The notes: generated by a model from the sequence alone, not told the origin. A stretch of DNA of 64,000 bases from Candidatus Neomarinimicrobiota bacterium (GCA_018651745.1 JABIDL010000031.1:13919-77918); one strand, 5' to 3'; shown: positions 9,735-18,917, counted from the first letter of the stretch. Translations and numbers: made by a program.

Positions 9735-11060
9735 ATGAAATTAACAGATCACGAACAAAAAATCCTTGAGCTGATTCAAAAGCATCCTGAAATCCTTTCA
9801 GAAACAAAGTCAAGAGAACATTTCGCTAATAAAATTGGCCTGTCCGAAAAAACACTTAGAAACAGAATAGGTGAATTGAGAAGACTTAATTTAATTGAAG
9901 AATTAGAACCGACCTCATCCGTTTATAAACAAAAACACAGATCTAATTTGGGGATTCAAACGATTGAATTAGATAATGCATTTGCCTCTATAATGAGGCA
10001 TAAAAAGGTTTTCCTAAACATTTGGTTAACTATAACACTTATCTTGGGATCAACTGCCTTTGTATTGCCAAAATGGTACGAGGGAAGAGCGGTTATTCTT
10101 CCTCCATCTAATGAATCGTCTCAGTTTGGAACTGGCGGACTTGGAGGATTACTGGGAATGGGGGGATTGATTGATGTATTCTCGAACACCGGTGGAGGTC
10201 AAGATAGGTTTTTGGCAATTCTTAAGAGCGATAGATTATTACAAATACTTGAGGAAAAATATGATTTTCAATCCAAATACGGAACGGATGATTTAGAGGC
10301 AACACTTGATAAACTAGGTAAAAAAATAACCATTATAATTGAAGATGAAAATCAAATAGTCATTTCGGTATTGGATCCAGAACAAAATCAAGTTGCAAAT
10401 ATTACCAATGGAACTGTTCGTATACTCGATTCCCTAAATATTGTTTTAAGTAACACACAGGCGCGAGGATCGAGATTGTTTATTGAAGATCGGGTTAATG
10501 AGGTACTGGATTCGCTCAAAAGTCTTGAAATTCAATTGACTGAATTTATGGAAACTGAAGGTGTACTCAGTCTTGAGGATCAGGTGTCGGTTGGAGTGGA
10601 AAGAGCAGCAGAGTTGCAGGCACTAATTATGTCGAAAGAAGTGGCATTGTCAGTTGCAGAACAGATGATGGATACAAATCAACCCAAGTTGAAACAATGG
10701 CGCCATGAGTTAAGTCAGTTAAAAAAAGATTTTAATGAATTTTTCAAAAGTGATTCTAACAATCAACTATTGCCGAGTTTTTCAAAAGTGCCAAAGCTGG
10801 CGACAAAGCTTACAAGACTCCAACGCGCAGTTGAATATCATGTAAAACTTCTAGAATTTTTAGGGCCTCAATATGAACAGTCAAAAATTGATGAGGTAAA
10901 GGACATTCCAACACTTCAGGTTTTAGATTGGGCAATACGACCTGAAAATGAAGCACGTCCTCGGAAAATCTTAATCATTGTAGGAGGATTCATCCTTGGA
11001 TTTTTTCTGGCTTACTTTTGGGTTTATATAAAGGACTTTAAAACCAAATACCAAATTTGA
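9735..11060 (+). CDS. Wzz-type chain-length determinant fused to an N-terminal winged helix-turn-helix
   Basis: The 441-residue protein begins with about 57 residues that read as a DNA-binding winged helix (ILELIQKHPEIL, then IGLSEKTLRNRIGELRRLNLI), as in Lrp/ArsR-like or sigma-region wHTH folds. A membrane segment at about 92-111 follows, then a Wzz-like periplasmic domain with WYEGRAVILPP, a Gly-rich stretch (132-155) and a long helical region (about 250-390), and a second membrane segment near 414-434. Wzz proteins set polysaccharide chain length and keep both termini in the cytoplasm, so the HTH would face the cytoplasm. No tyrosine-kinase domain is present. The fusion is unusual and is discussed as a finding. 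Confidence 0.82.
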   Translation: MKLTDHEQKILELIQKHPEILSETKSREHFANKIGLSEKTLRNRIGELRRLNLIEELEPTSSVYKQKHRSNLGIQTIELDNAFASIMRHKKVFLNIWLTITLILGSTAFVLPKWYEGRAVILPPSNESSQFGTGGLGGLLGMGGLIDVFSNTGGGQDRFLAILKSDRLLQILEEKYDFQSKYGTDDLEATLDKLGKKITIIIEDENQIVISVLDPEQNQVANITNGTVRILDSLNIVLSNTQARGSRLFIEDRVNEVLDSLKSLEIQLTEFMETEGVLSLEDQVSVGVERAAELQALIMSKEVALSVAEQMMDTNQPKLKQWRHELSQLKKDFNEFFKSDSNNQLLPSFSKVPKLATKLTRLQRAVEYHVKLLEFLGPQYEQSKIDEVKDIPTLQVLDWAIRPENEARPRKILIIVGGFILGFFLAYFWVYIKDFKTKYQI

Positions 11061-11082
11061 TTCCAATGATTTCTATTGTGGT

Positions 11083-12327
11083 ATGTTAAGTGTAATTGGA
11101 ATTATAACAATTTTTCTTATTGCTGGGATTTTCATCGTATCCTGGTTTAAAATAAATCCTACTTTAGGCACAATCCTTGCTGTTAGTTTTGCTTTACGTG
11201 CGATTGTTGTTCTTTTGCAGGAATTATTTCAAATTGCACCTTATACGTGGGATGAAGGATTATTTATGACCATGGGAATTAAGGTAAAACATTTTTTAGA
11301 TGGGTCCCGTTCGTCTCTACCATTTAGAACGCTTGCCGGGGTACCAGCTTACGGATCATTGCTTGGAGGTCTTTTTTATCTCTATGAAGTGGATACAATT
11401 TTACCTCGGATATTAAATGTTCTTTTTGGAACCGGTGCTGTATTCTTGACTTGGAAACTATCCGCCTTAGTTGGTTTAAAAAATAAGTATTGTTTGTTAA
11501 TGGCTACGATTGTCGGATTTACACCAAGTTATATTTTGTATTCAGCCTTGATTATGCGGGATATGCTGATTTGGTTATTGTTGTTGGTTTTGCTATACCT
11601 TTGGGTGAAGTTTATTCAAGATCTCGACTCAAAATCATTCTGGATTGCTTTTATACCGGTTGCTATGCTAACAATTTTGAGACCTCAATATGCACCGGTC
11701 TTCGCGATAATTCTTGGATTTATTGCTTTTAGTTATGCTCAGAGATTACGATTTAAATGGAAGCAAATATCCTTACCCGGATTACAGTATATATTATTCT
11801 CTATTTTTTTATCCGTAGTTTTAGTTGGGAGTATTTTTCTGATATTATCTGAAATTGCCCGTTGGGAAAATTCTGATGTTCTGGACTACTTGGTTAGCCA
11901 GCATCATTGGAGAACCCAAGGTGGAGCAGCCTATTTAATCGATCAAGAATTCACCAATTTATTGGATGTGGTGTGGTTCTTCCCCTTAAGATTTATTCAT
12001 TTTACATTTGGTCCTTTTTTATGGAATAGCGGTTCGATTCAAATGATGGCTAGTGCAATGGAAGCCCTAGTTGGAACAATATTCTTTTTACTGCTGGTTT
12101 TTTATTCACCAACCTTATTTAAAAGTAACAATAGCAATCGTTTGGGTATTATACTTTTAATAGTATTCGCATTAATCAATATTGCTGCGGCCAGCATTAT
12201 CGACTCTAATTATGGAACAGCCATGCGCCATCGTATGGTATTTATGCCTTTTATTTTTATGGCTGTTTTGTGGTTACGACAGCAGAGAATTATATTGAAG
12301 CAAAATAATGATAGTTTATTAATATAA
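11083..12327 (+). CDS. Polytopic membrane glycosyltransferase (GT39/PMT-like) or polymerase
   Basis: A 414-residue protein with about 10-11 hydrophobic segments. YTWDEGLF near residue 58 has an acidic pair in the first extracytoplasmic loop, as in GT-C enzymes that use lipid-linked sugar donors. PRILNVLFGTGAVFLTW and the following GFTPSYILYSALIMRDML resemble the ArnT/PMT family. Position between the chain-length gene and the flippase fits polysaccharide assembly, and since no other polymerase candidate lies in the locus it could instead be the Wzy-type polymerase. The exact reaction cannot be read from sequence. Flippase follows after 12 bases. Confidence 0.62.
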   Translation: MLSVIGIITIFLIAGIFIVSWFKINPTLGTILAVSFALRAIVVLLQELFQIAPYTWDEGLFMTMGIKVKHFLDGSRSSLPFRTLAGVPAYGSLLGGLFYLYEVDTILPRILNVLFGTGAVFLTWKLSALVGLKNKYCLLMATIVGFTPSYILYSALIMRDMLIWLLLLVLLYLWVKFIQDLDSKSFWIAFIPVAMLTILRPQYAPVFAIILGFIAFSYAQRLRFKWKQISLPGLQYILFSIFLSVVLVGSIFLILSEIARWENSDVLDYLVSQHHWRTQGGAAYLIDQEFTNLLDVVWFFPLRFIHFTFGPFLWNSGSIQMMASAMEALVGTIFFLLLVFYSPTLFKSNNSNRLGIILLIVFALINIAAASIIDSNYGTAMRHRMVFMPFIFMAVLWLRQQRIILKQNNDSLLI

Positions 12328-12339
12328 AAATGATTTGGA

Positions 12340-13557
12340 ATGAAATTTAAATTAATCCACCATATAGGCGGTGCTTCCATTTTAGTCATTCTAGGTTCAT
12401 TGGCTTCCTTTGGGGCAAATGTTATCTTAGGAAGATCCTTGCCTCAGGACGCATTTGGGACTTTTTCACTTTTCCGGTCAGTCATGTTTTATCTGCCTAT
12501 TTTTGCTTTCCTTGGGTTTGGAAATGCTTTGATAAGGTTTTCCCGGGAAAATGAATTTTCTAACATCAATTGGAAGTTGCCTCTCAGAAAGATGGATTTT
12601 ATTGCTGCTGGTGTTTTATTATTGGCTGTTTTAGTAATTCAAAGAATATATCCATTTTCTTTCATCGAGTCGATGTTGTTGGGAATCGCGGCATGGTTAT
12701 TCGCTCGATCCCTAATAACTAATTCCATCCTGCGGATCATGCGAAAAATGGTTTTAGGTCAATTCACATCTATTGTATGGCGGTACATATTTTTCATTTT
12801 TCTTGTGGTAGCAGCAATTTGGTTTGAGCTTCAATTGGAATTTGTATTAATACTCTTTTTCTTGTCATTTGTCGTTATGTTTGTGATTGCGAAATTTATA
12901 GATCGAAATATTCAAGTTGGTAAAAATTCAGTCCGGTTAAAAAAGATTTTCGATTATGGTTCTACATTATTTGTCATCAACATTATTACTATTTTGATGA
13001 CACAAATGGACAAACTCATTGTATCCATGACTTTAGGGACAGTTTCGGTTGGAATTTATACTGGAGTTTCTTTGGTAGCTCTTACCGTCTTCAATCTTGC
13101 CGGTACCACAATAGGCAATGTATTAATGCCACATTTAGCCCAAGGGAAAAGAATCCAACTTATCGAATTTTTATTATATTTTTTCATCATTCCCGTTTTT
13201 TTAATAATTTTTGCATTTCTAAGCATTGAACAATTGAACACAATATTATTTGACGGAAAATATTCCGGATTTAATCAGTTACTTCAACTTTCCATTGTTT
13301 TAGGATTAATGCAATATTACCACAATCTTATCGAATTTTCTCTTGGAGGCCTCAGCAGTGAAAGGAGCTTAAAATTATTTTTGGGAACAATATTATTTTC
13401 ATTATTATTATTGTTTGTTCTATCATTTATACTGGTTGCCAAACATGGTCTTGTAGGGATTATAATGGGATGCATTGTTGCTTGGCTATTTAGAAACTTT
13501 GTGGGCGCCATACTGCTGGGAAAAATTTTGATAAAAGAAAAGGTGTTATTCGAATGA
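12340..13557 (+). CDS. Oligosaccharide flippase (Wzx-like, MATE/MOP superfamily)
   Basis: A 405-residue, strongly hydrophobic protein with about 12 membrane segments. The start (GGASILVILGSLASFGANVILGR, of which only the first part is quoted as a family hallmark: an N-terminal helix followed by NVILGR) and the later MTQMDKLIVSMTLG segment are typical of polysaccharide biosynthesis flippases, which move lipid-linked repeat units across the inner membrane. No enzymatic motif is present. It is convergent with the reverse-strand TupA-like gene, with only 25 bases between the stop codons and no clear terminator. Confidence 0.82.
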   Translation: MKFKLIHHIGGASILVILGSLASFGANVILGRSLPQDAFGTFSLFRSVMFYLPIFAFLGFGNALIRFSRENEFSNINWKLPLRKMDFIAAGVLLLAVLVIQRIYPFSFIESMLLGIAAWLFARSLITNSILRIMRKMVLGQFTSIVWRYIFFIFLVVAAIWFELQLEFVLILFFLSFVVMFVIAKFIDRNIQVGKNSVRLKKIFDYGSTLFVINIITILMTQMDKLIVSMTLGTVSVGIYTGVSLVALTVFNLAGTTIGNVLMPHLAQGKRIQLIEFLLYFFIIPVFLIIFAFLSIEQLNTILFDGKYSGFNQLLQLSIVLGLMQYYHNLIEFSLGGLSSERSLKLFLGTILFSLLLLFVLSFILVAKHGLVGIIMGCIVAWLFRNFVGAILLGKILIKEKVLFE

Positions 13558-13582
13558 AATTATTCTTTCTAAGAAGTTGGTA

Positions 13583-14440
13583 TTATTGATTTAGCAAAAA
13601 ATTCCCCATAAGTCGATCCCCCTCAGGTGGGGAAAACCGCTCTGCACAATTTCCTGGGAAAAAAGTTAATTCACCAAAGAATATTTTATTATTATTTTGC
13701 ACATAAAGATCAACCCTGCAATATTTAATATTTTCGGATATTTTTTCAGAAATTGAAATCATTTCTGATAGGCATTCTGGTGTTTCAATTTGGCGTTCGT
13801 CATGTGGGTAACCCATAGAAATATTTAAAAGTTTCCAATCTTTAGTGTATAATTGCCGAGTATGGTTTTTGAATCTCCCAAGATCAAGTTGAATGGCTTT
13901 TACTCTTCCGCTACTACAAAAGTATTTATAATCTCTTACCGGTTCTTTGTTCACATTATATAACATTTTTTCCACGATAATTTTTCTTTTTAATCCTTTG
14001 TAATTTGGTTCTCTGCTACGAATATAATAATCTTCTAAAAGCCAATCACTCATTTCTTTAATATCGCTAGAGTTTAGGATTTGGTCTTTTGGAATTATTT
14101 TTATATATCCGCTTGAATGAGTAGGTTTAATAATAACATCCATATCGAATTTTTTTCCTAAGAGCTCATTTGGTTCATTAACAACAATCACGGTTTCATT
14201 TAGATATTGACCTAACCCAAGTTCAAGAATCCAATCCTGAATATCCTCTTTATCAGTTACCCTTCCTTGTTTTGAGTAAAAATTATAATTAAATATTTTT
14301 TCTGAGAGAAGAATTTCATTCATTTTTTTTGGATTCCAGATATTTGGAAAATATTTCAGTCTATATGAACTATTTAAATATGAAATTAATGAGTCGAAAA
14401 ATCTGCCCATTGGTAAATAAAATTGAGGTTTATTTTGCAT
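13583..14440 (-). CDS. TupA-like ATP-grasp family protein
   Basis: A 285-residue protein read against the direction of the locus. Segments MDVIIKPTHSSGY, IIVEKML, DYKYFCSSGRV, and the late YCRVDLYVQNNNKIFFGELTFFPGNC with a GELTF metal/ATP site match the TupA-like ATP-grasp family (named after teichuronopeptide synthesis). Such proteins ligate an amino acid or similar group onto a carboxyl of a sugar or glycan. The substrate here is unknown; glucuronate units supplied by ugd would offer a carboxyl, which is inference only. The ATG start is at 14440. A TagD-like gene lies divergently upstream. Confidence 0.75.
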   Translation of the reverse strand: MQNKPQFYLPMGRFFDSLISYLNSSYRLKYFPNIWNPKKMNEILLSEKIFNYNFYSKQGRVTDKEDIQDWILELGLGQYLNETVIVVNEPNELLGKKFDMDVIIKPTHSSGYIKIIPKDQILNSSDIKEMSDWLLEDYYIRSREPNYKGLKRKIIVEKMLYNVNKEPVRDYKYFCSSGRVKAIQLDLGRFKNHTRQLYTKDWKLLNISMGYPHDERQIETPECLSEMISISEKISENIKYCRVDLYVQNNNKIFFGELTFFPGNCAERFSPPEGDRLMGNFLLNQ

Positions 14441-14738
14441 CTTTTATATTGATGAATTGTGTGCTATTTGTGGTTGGTTCAATTTTATTCTTTCCTTCGT
14501 ATTATTTTTCAAACGAATATCTCATTTTTAAGGATATTGTCATATGAAGAAGAGATATTATTATCTCTAAATTAAATAGGAAACAATTAAGTTTGCTTGA
14601 TATTAGATAAGTCTTCAAGTGGTTAAACAAAATAATTTCCAAAAATGTAAAATTATCCTAACCGAATAAAATGAATTTTAGAGATAAAATAAAGAAAGTG
14701 CATAGTCTTTCTGCAATGAATACATTATCAACTGATAA
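14441..14738. other. AT-rich divergent intergenic region between tupA-like and tagD-like genes
   Basis: About 300 bases between divergent genes, very AT-rich, presumably holding promoters for both. The only open frame worth noting is a 23-codon ORF at 14671-14742 whose TGA overlaps the tagD-like ATG. It resembles nothing known to me. I see no RNA gene, repeat or clear sigma-70 pair here. Confidence 0.4.
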
Positions 14739-15128
14739 ATGAAAAAAGTTATAACATTTGGGACCTTTGATTTATTTCATGTAGGTCATTTAAACATTCT
14801 GGAGCGAGCAAGGACTGAAGGAAATTATTTAATTGTAGGTGTTTCAACCGATCAATTGAATTACAATAAAAAACAAAAATACCCAGTTTGTTCGGAGGAA
14901 AACAGATTGCGGATTCTTAGTGCTTTACAAGTGGTTGATGAAGTATTTAAGGAGGAATCATTAGAATTAAAGGGAGAATATATTAAAAAATATAATGCAG
15001 ATATCCTCGTGATGGGAAATGACTGGGAAGGGAAATTTGATGAATTCAAATCGTTATGTCATGTTGTTTATTTAGAAAGAACCCCATCTATTTCAACAAC
15101 AGAACTCATTGAAATTATAAAAAACTAA
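14739..15128 (+). CDS. tagD: Glycerol-3-phosphate cytidylyltransferase-like nucleotidyltransferase (TagD family)
   Basis: A 129-residue single-domain cytidylyltransferase. The nucleotide-binding motif GTFDLFHVGH is at residues 8-17, a VMGNDWEGKFD segment lies near residue 90, and the signature RTPSISTTEL is near the end. These match TagD, which makes CDP-glycerol from CTP and glycerol 3-phosphate, almost residue for residue in the motifs. Related enzymes act on other polyol phosphates, so the substrate is probable rather than certain. In this locus CDP-glycerol would decorate the exported polysaccharide; no CDP-glycerol transferase was recognised nearby. Confidence 0.88.
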   Translation: MKKVITFGTFDLFHVGHLNILERARTEGNYLIVGVSTDQLNYNKKQKYPVCSEENRLRILSALQVVDEVFKEESLELKGEYIKKYNADILVMGNDWEGKFDEFKSLCHVVYLERTPSISTTELIEIIKN

Positions 15129-15206
15129 TTCTGATATAAGATGCTTATTCACCAAAAAAACGATAAGAAAGTTGATCCCATTTCATTCTTAATGATTGTT
15201 AGATAA

Positions 15207-16331
15207 GTGAAAATAATATTTTCGGCAAACACTTCTTGGTATCTCTATAATTTTAGAAAAAAATTGATTGAATCCATGGTATCTCGCGGTTGGGATGTCA
15301 TATTAGTTGCACCTCAAGATGCGTACTATTGGAAAATTAAAATGCCCGGAATAAAATATATTGGATTACCAATTGACAGATATGGTTTCAGTCCACTTCA
15401 CGCATGGGCTACCGTAAAGTCGTATTACAAAATTTTCAAGCGTGAGAAACCAGATGTTATTCATTTATTTACCATCAAACCCGTTATTTTAGGGACGATA
15501 GCAGCGCGTTTAGCCGGCATCCCAAAAATTGTGAATTCCATAACTGGGCTTGGCTATATTTTTACCAGCGGTAGCCGATTAAGAAAAATTGTGGAAACGG
15601 TGTATAGGAGCGTATTGACTTCATCCCGAGTAGATGTCATTTTACAGAATCCAGATGATGAAAAACTATTTCAATCGTTTTCAAGAATTCAAACAACGAA
15701 AATACATTTAATTAGAGGATCAGGCGTTGACTTGGAATCTTTCCTATTAGATGGGCTTAAACCACCATCTGAATTGGATAATCATTCAATTCATTTTATT
15801 ATGTTTTGTAGAATGCTTTGGGATAAGGGAGTCCAAGAATTTGTGTCTGCCGCAGAATTAGTAAAAACTCATATTCCCAATGCTAGATTTCATTTAATTG
15901 GCGGAATTGAAACCGGTAGCCCAAATGAGGTTCCAAAATCGTGGCTTGTACAATTTCAAACTCATGACTTTATTCATTGGGTAAATCATGTTGAGGATAT
16001 ACGTCCATGGATTGCTGGGTCCCATGTTGTGGTCCTTCCAACATATTATGGAGAAGGAGTTCCAAAATCTCTAATTGAAGCTGCTGCTTTAACGAAACCG
16101 ATTATTACAACCAATATTGCAGGATGCCGTGAAATTGTGATTGATCACTATAACGGATTGCTAATTCCACCGAATTCCGTGGAAGCATTGGTTAAGGCAA
16201 TGATTCATCTTGGGCAGGATCAAATTTTAAGAGAGAAGATGGGGAAACAAGGAAGAACATTGGTTGAAAAGGAATTCGGAGATGGCCCGGTTATTACTTC
16301 TACTTCGGCTGTATATGGAATTGATTGTTAG
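15207..16331 (+). CDS. Glycosyltransferase family 4
   Basis: A 374-residue retaining GT-B glycosyltransferase. The N-terminal half starts with IIFSANTSWYLYNFRKKLI and includes the PDVIHLFTIKP and NSITGLGYIF segments typical of the PglA/WbpU-like branch. The C-terminal half carries the nucleotide-sugar site LPTYYGEGVPKSLIEAAAL, with the E-x7-E arrangement of GT4, and TTNIAGCREIV. It would add one sugar to a lipid-linked repeat unit on the cytoplasmic side. Start is GTG at 15207, which keeps the usual N-terminus. The epimerase gene follows after 15 bases. Confidence 0.86.
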   Translation: MKIIFSANTSWYLYNFRKKLIESMVSRGWDVILVAPQDAYYWKIKMPGIKYIGLPIDRYGFSPLHAWATVKSYYKIFKREKPDVIHLFTIKPVILGTIAARLAGIPKIVNSITGLGYIFTSGSRLRKIVETVYRSVLTSSRVDVILQNPDDEKLFQSFSRIQTTKIHLIRGSGVDLESFLLDGLKPPSELDNHSIHFIMFCRMLWDKGVQEFVSAAELVKTHIPNARFHLIGGIETGSPNEVPKSWLVQFQTHDFIHWVNHVEDIRPWIAGSHVVVLPTYYGEGVPKSLIEAAALTKPIITTNIAGCREIVIDHYNGLLIPPNSVEALVKAMIHLGQDQILREKMGKQGRTLVEKEFGDGPVITSTSAVYGIDC

Positions 16332-16346
16332 GTTTACATTCAAACG

Positions 16347-17315
16347 ATGAACATTTTCATTACAGGAAGTGCGGGGTTTATTGGCCGTCAACTTTGTAAG
16401 GCATTGGTAGATTTAAATCATCAGGTGACTGGGTTTGATACCAATCTATCAGGCAAAACAAAAAAGAATAACGTCATCAAAGGAGATATTCTTGATTATG
16501 AGCATTTAACTGAATCTATTCCCTCAGATACAGATTTAATTATTCATCTTGCAGCAGAACATAAAGATGAAGGTCCTTCAGTTAAAGATTACTTTCGTGT
16601 AAATGAATTGGGTACCAGCCATATTACCAAAGCAGCAATAGAAAATCACGTAAAGAAGATATTATTTTTCAGCACGGTAGGAGTCTATGGAGAACAAATT
16701 TGTGCAGATGAAAAATCGCAATTGAAACCGATCAATCCATATGGCGAATCCAAGGTCGCAGCGGAGAAAATAATTCTAAATTGGTCGAATGAATCAGCTG
16801 GCCGATCGGGATTGATAGTAAGGCCAACAGCTGTGTACGGCCCGGATAACCGAGCGAATATTTATCGTTTAATAAAACAAGCATCTACAGGAATGTTTAT
16901 TATGCCTGGTGATGGTAAACATCATAAATCTGTTGTTTATGTAGAGAATGTTGTCGCTTCCTGTTTATTTCTTTTAGATCACTTTTCTCCCGGGATAAGT
17001 CAATTTAATTTAGTAGATGAACCGTCCATTCCCTTGAATGAACTCGTAGCGATTATTCGATCTTCATCCGGGAAATCAAGGAGCGTAATACATGTTCCAT
17101 TACTTTTATTAAAATGCCTACTGCCAATATATGGAATACTGCAATTGATGAAAAAACGATCTCGTTCATTATCTTTTTCTCGCCTAGATAAATTCGGTTC
17201 TTCAAGTCAATTTGATGGACAGAAAATACGAAATTTGGGTTTTAAGCAACCCGCATCTACAGAAGATGGAATTAGGAAGACCATTGAGTGGAATAGAAAA
17301 CATGGTTGGGATTGA
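16347..17315 (+). CDS. NAD-dependent sugar epimerase/dehydratase (extended SDR)
   Basis: A 322-residue extended short-chain dehydrogenase. It has the NAD-binding TGSAGFIG motif at residues 6-13, catalytic Ser109 in FFSTVGVYG, and the YGESK pair Tyr132/Lys136. Such enzymes epimerise or dehydrate nucleotide sugars (GalE/WbpP-like or UDP-GlcNAc 4-epimerase-like). The substrate cannot be read from motifs. Its place between a GT4 enzyme and the initiating transferase is that of a precursor-sugar enzyme for the locus. A 192-base leader separates it from the next gene. Confidence 0.85.
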   Translation: MNIFITGSAGFIGRQLCKALVDLNHQVTGFDTNLSGKTKKNNVIKGDILDYEHLTESIPSDTDLIIHLAAEHKDEGPSVKDYFRVNELGTSHITKAAIENHVKKILFFSTVGVYGEQICADEKSQLKPINPYGESKVAAEKIILNWSNESAGRSGLIVRPTAVYGPDNRANIYRLIKQASTGMFIMPGDGKHHKSVVYVENVVASCLFLLDHFSPGISQFNLVDEPSIPLNELVAIIRSSSGKSRSVIHVPLLLLKCLLPIYGILQLMKKRSRSLSFSRLDKFGSSSQFDGQKIRNLGFKQPASTEDGIRKTIEWNRKHGWD

Positions 17316-17462
17316 GAGAATTTCTTGATTAACCAAAAATCAAATCATAACTTCGGGTAACCCTCAAGGAGTATTATCGAAATTAAACGCTAACAGTTTT
17401 TCCAGTTAAACAGGAGCCAAAACATGGATAGTCTGCATAGCGTTTCCCCAACACCAGATGTG

Positions 17463-17480
17463 ACCGCCACCACGCGGTAG
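17463..17480 (+). promoter_or_regulatory. Leader hairpin with ops-like GCGGTAG before the initiating sugar transferase
   Basis: ACCGC (17463-17467) pairs perfectly with GCGGT (17474-17478) around a 6-base loop. The right arm plus two bases reads CGCGGTAG, one mismatch from the GGCGGTAG core of the ops element used by RfaH-type elongation factors upstream of polysaccharide operons. It lies 27 bases before the ATG of the WbaP-like gene, inside a 192-base leader. The match is short and may be chance; no RfaH/NusG paralogue is in this window. Confidence 0.25.
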
Positions 17481-17507
17481 ATTGATTCCGGTATAGTATA
17501 TTCAATT

Positions 17508-18917
17508 ATGACATCTGAATTTGTACATTCATTGCGCATTCGAGTCCCCAAGTGGATTATTTCTTGGGCGTTCCTGATTTCGGATACTATAGCGGGCATC
17601 CTTGCATTTTATATAGTTTTTCTTCCTGCTTCCCAGGAATTGCAATTGGATCCGATGTTTGTAGTTGGAATTTTCGTTGTCATTACGGTTGCTTGGGCTT
17701 GTTTGTTTTTTATTCTTGGTTTATATAAGGCTACATCAGATGTATCCCGATTTGGTGAAATTCAACGGGCGATAATTGCTTCATTTTCCTGTATTGTCTT
17801 AATGATTTTTCTTCAAGCGGTGCAAATCGTAACCCTACCCTATGAACCGGCTGTGGTACTCAATTACTGGTTATTTTTTATTTTATGTTTCAGTTTGGTG
17901 CGATTTAGTAGTAGATCATTACAGAAAGCCATGATAAGAAAAGGGATTGGGCTAGAAAAAATGATCATTGTTGGTCATAATCCGAGAGGAGAAAAAGTTG
18001 CCAGAGATATTGAAAAACATCCTGATTTTGGGTATGATTTGGTTGGCTTTGTACAGATTAAGGAAGAAGAAAATACAGATGAATTCGGGAACGTTCTTGG
18101 AACCGATGCTGACCTAAAAAATATTATAGTCAAAAATCAAATTGCTCATGTTGTTTTAGCGCCTGAAAAATCCGATCATTTTAGGTTGATGTCTCTTTTA
18201 ACGCAGGCAAATGGCGTACCGACATCCATTAAAATTGTACCTGATCTTTACGAAGCCATTAGTGGAATGGCCCGAACGCAGCAATTATATGGTCTCCCAT
18301 TAATTCAAGTTAATCCTGAACTGGAGACTTTATACAATCGACATGGGAAACGTCTCTTAGATCTTCTTATGGCCATACCAGCTTTTCTTTTATTTCTTCC
18401 CGCTTGGGTTGGTATCAGTATGGCTATTGCTTTTGATAGCAAAGGCACTATATTATATAAACAGGTGCGGGTTGGTAAAAAGCAAAAACTTTTTACTATT
18501 TATAAATTTAGATCTATGGTTCAGGACGCTGAAACAGAAACGGGTCCTGTGTGGGCTATGGAAGGTGACAACCGGATTACAACGGTCGGTCGGTGGCTCC
18601 GTAGATTTCGTTTTGACGAAATCCCTCAGCTCATCAATGTGATTAAAGGGGAAATGAGTTTGGTTGGACCTCGACCGGAAAGACCATCCATTATAGAACG
18701 ATTAATTTTGGAATATCCTTTTTATTACCGGCGTCATTCTGTGCGTCCGGGTATCACTGGTTGGGCTCAGATAAAACATCCTTACGACCAGCGTATTGAG
18801 GATGTAAGAGAAAAATTAAAATATGATTTTTTCTATATTGAAAGTTTAACCCTCAATCTTGACATTAAAATTCTGCTGAATACTGCTTGGGTTATGCTTT
18901 CAGGCAAAGGTAGATGA
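17508..18917 (+). CDS. Undecaprenyl-phosphate sugar phosphotransferase (WbaP/WcaJ-type)
   Basis: Initiates repeat-unit synthesis by moving a sugar 1-phosphate to undecaprenyl phosphate. The 469 residues show the family layout: four N-terminal membrane segments (about 20-140), a cytoplasmic Rossmann-like CoA_binding_3 domain (MIIVGHNPRGEKVA onward), a fifth membrane-associated helix near 285-310, then the catalytic domain with YKFRSMVQDAETETGP, RFDEIPQLINVIKGEMSLVG, PRPERP and RPGITGWAQI. All hallmark motifs are intact. The sugar is not predictable. This is the last gene of the polysaccharide locus. Confidence 0.92.
   Translation: MTSEFVHSLRIRVPKWIISWAFLISDTIAGILAFYIVFLPASQELQLDPMFVVGIFVVITVAWACLFFILGLYKATSDVSRFGEIQRAIIASFSCIVLMIFLQAVQIVTLPYEPAVVLNYWLFFILCFSLVRFSSRSLQKAMIRKGIGLEKMIIVGHNPRGEKVARDIEKHPDFGYDLVGFVQIKEEENTDEFGNVLGTDADLKNIIVKNQIAHVVLAPEKSDHFRLMSLLTQANGVPTSIKIVPDLYEAISGMARTQQLYGLPLIQVNPELETLYNRHGKRLLDLLMAIPAFLLFLPAWVGISMAIAFDSKGTILYKQVRVGKKQKLFTIYKFRSMVQDAETETGPVWAMEGDNRITTVGRWLRRFRFDEIPQLINVIKGEMSLVGPRPERPSIIERLILEYPFYYRRHSVRPGITGWAQIKHPYDQRIEDVREKLKYDFFYIESLTLNLDIKILLNTAWVMLSGKGR

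Noticed and set aside
11083-12327. Firm call as O-antigen polymerase Wzy
   Set aside because: The early Asp-Glu loop and PMT-like helices favour a GT-C transferase; Wzy kept only as an alternative.
14671-14742. 23-codon ORF overlapping the tagD-like start as ATGA
   Set aside because: The overlap is suggestive, but the peptide is unlike anything I know and the DNA is very AT-rich.
17390-17599. 69-codon frame on the - strand across the leader and start of the WbaP-like gene
   Set aside because: Half lies antisense to a well-supported gene and the product has no recognisable features.
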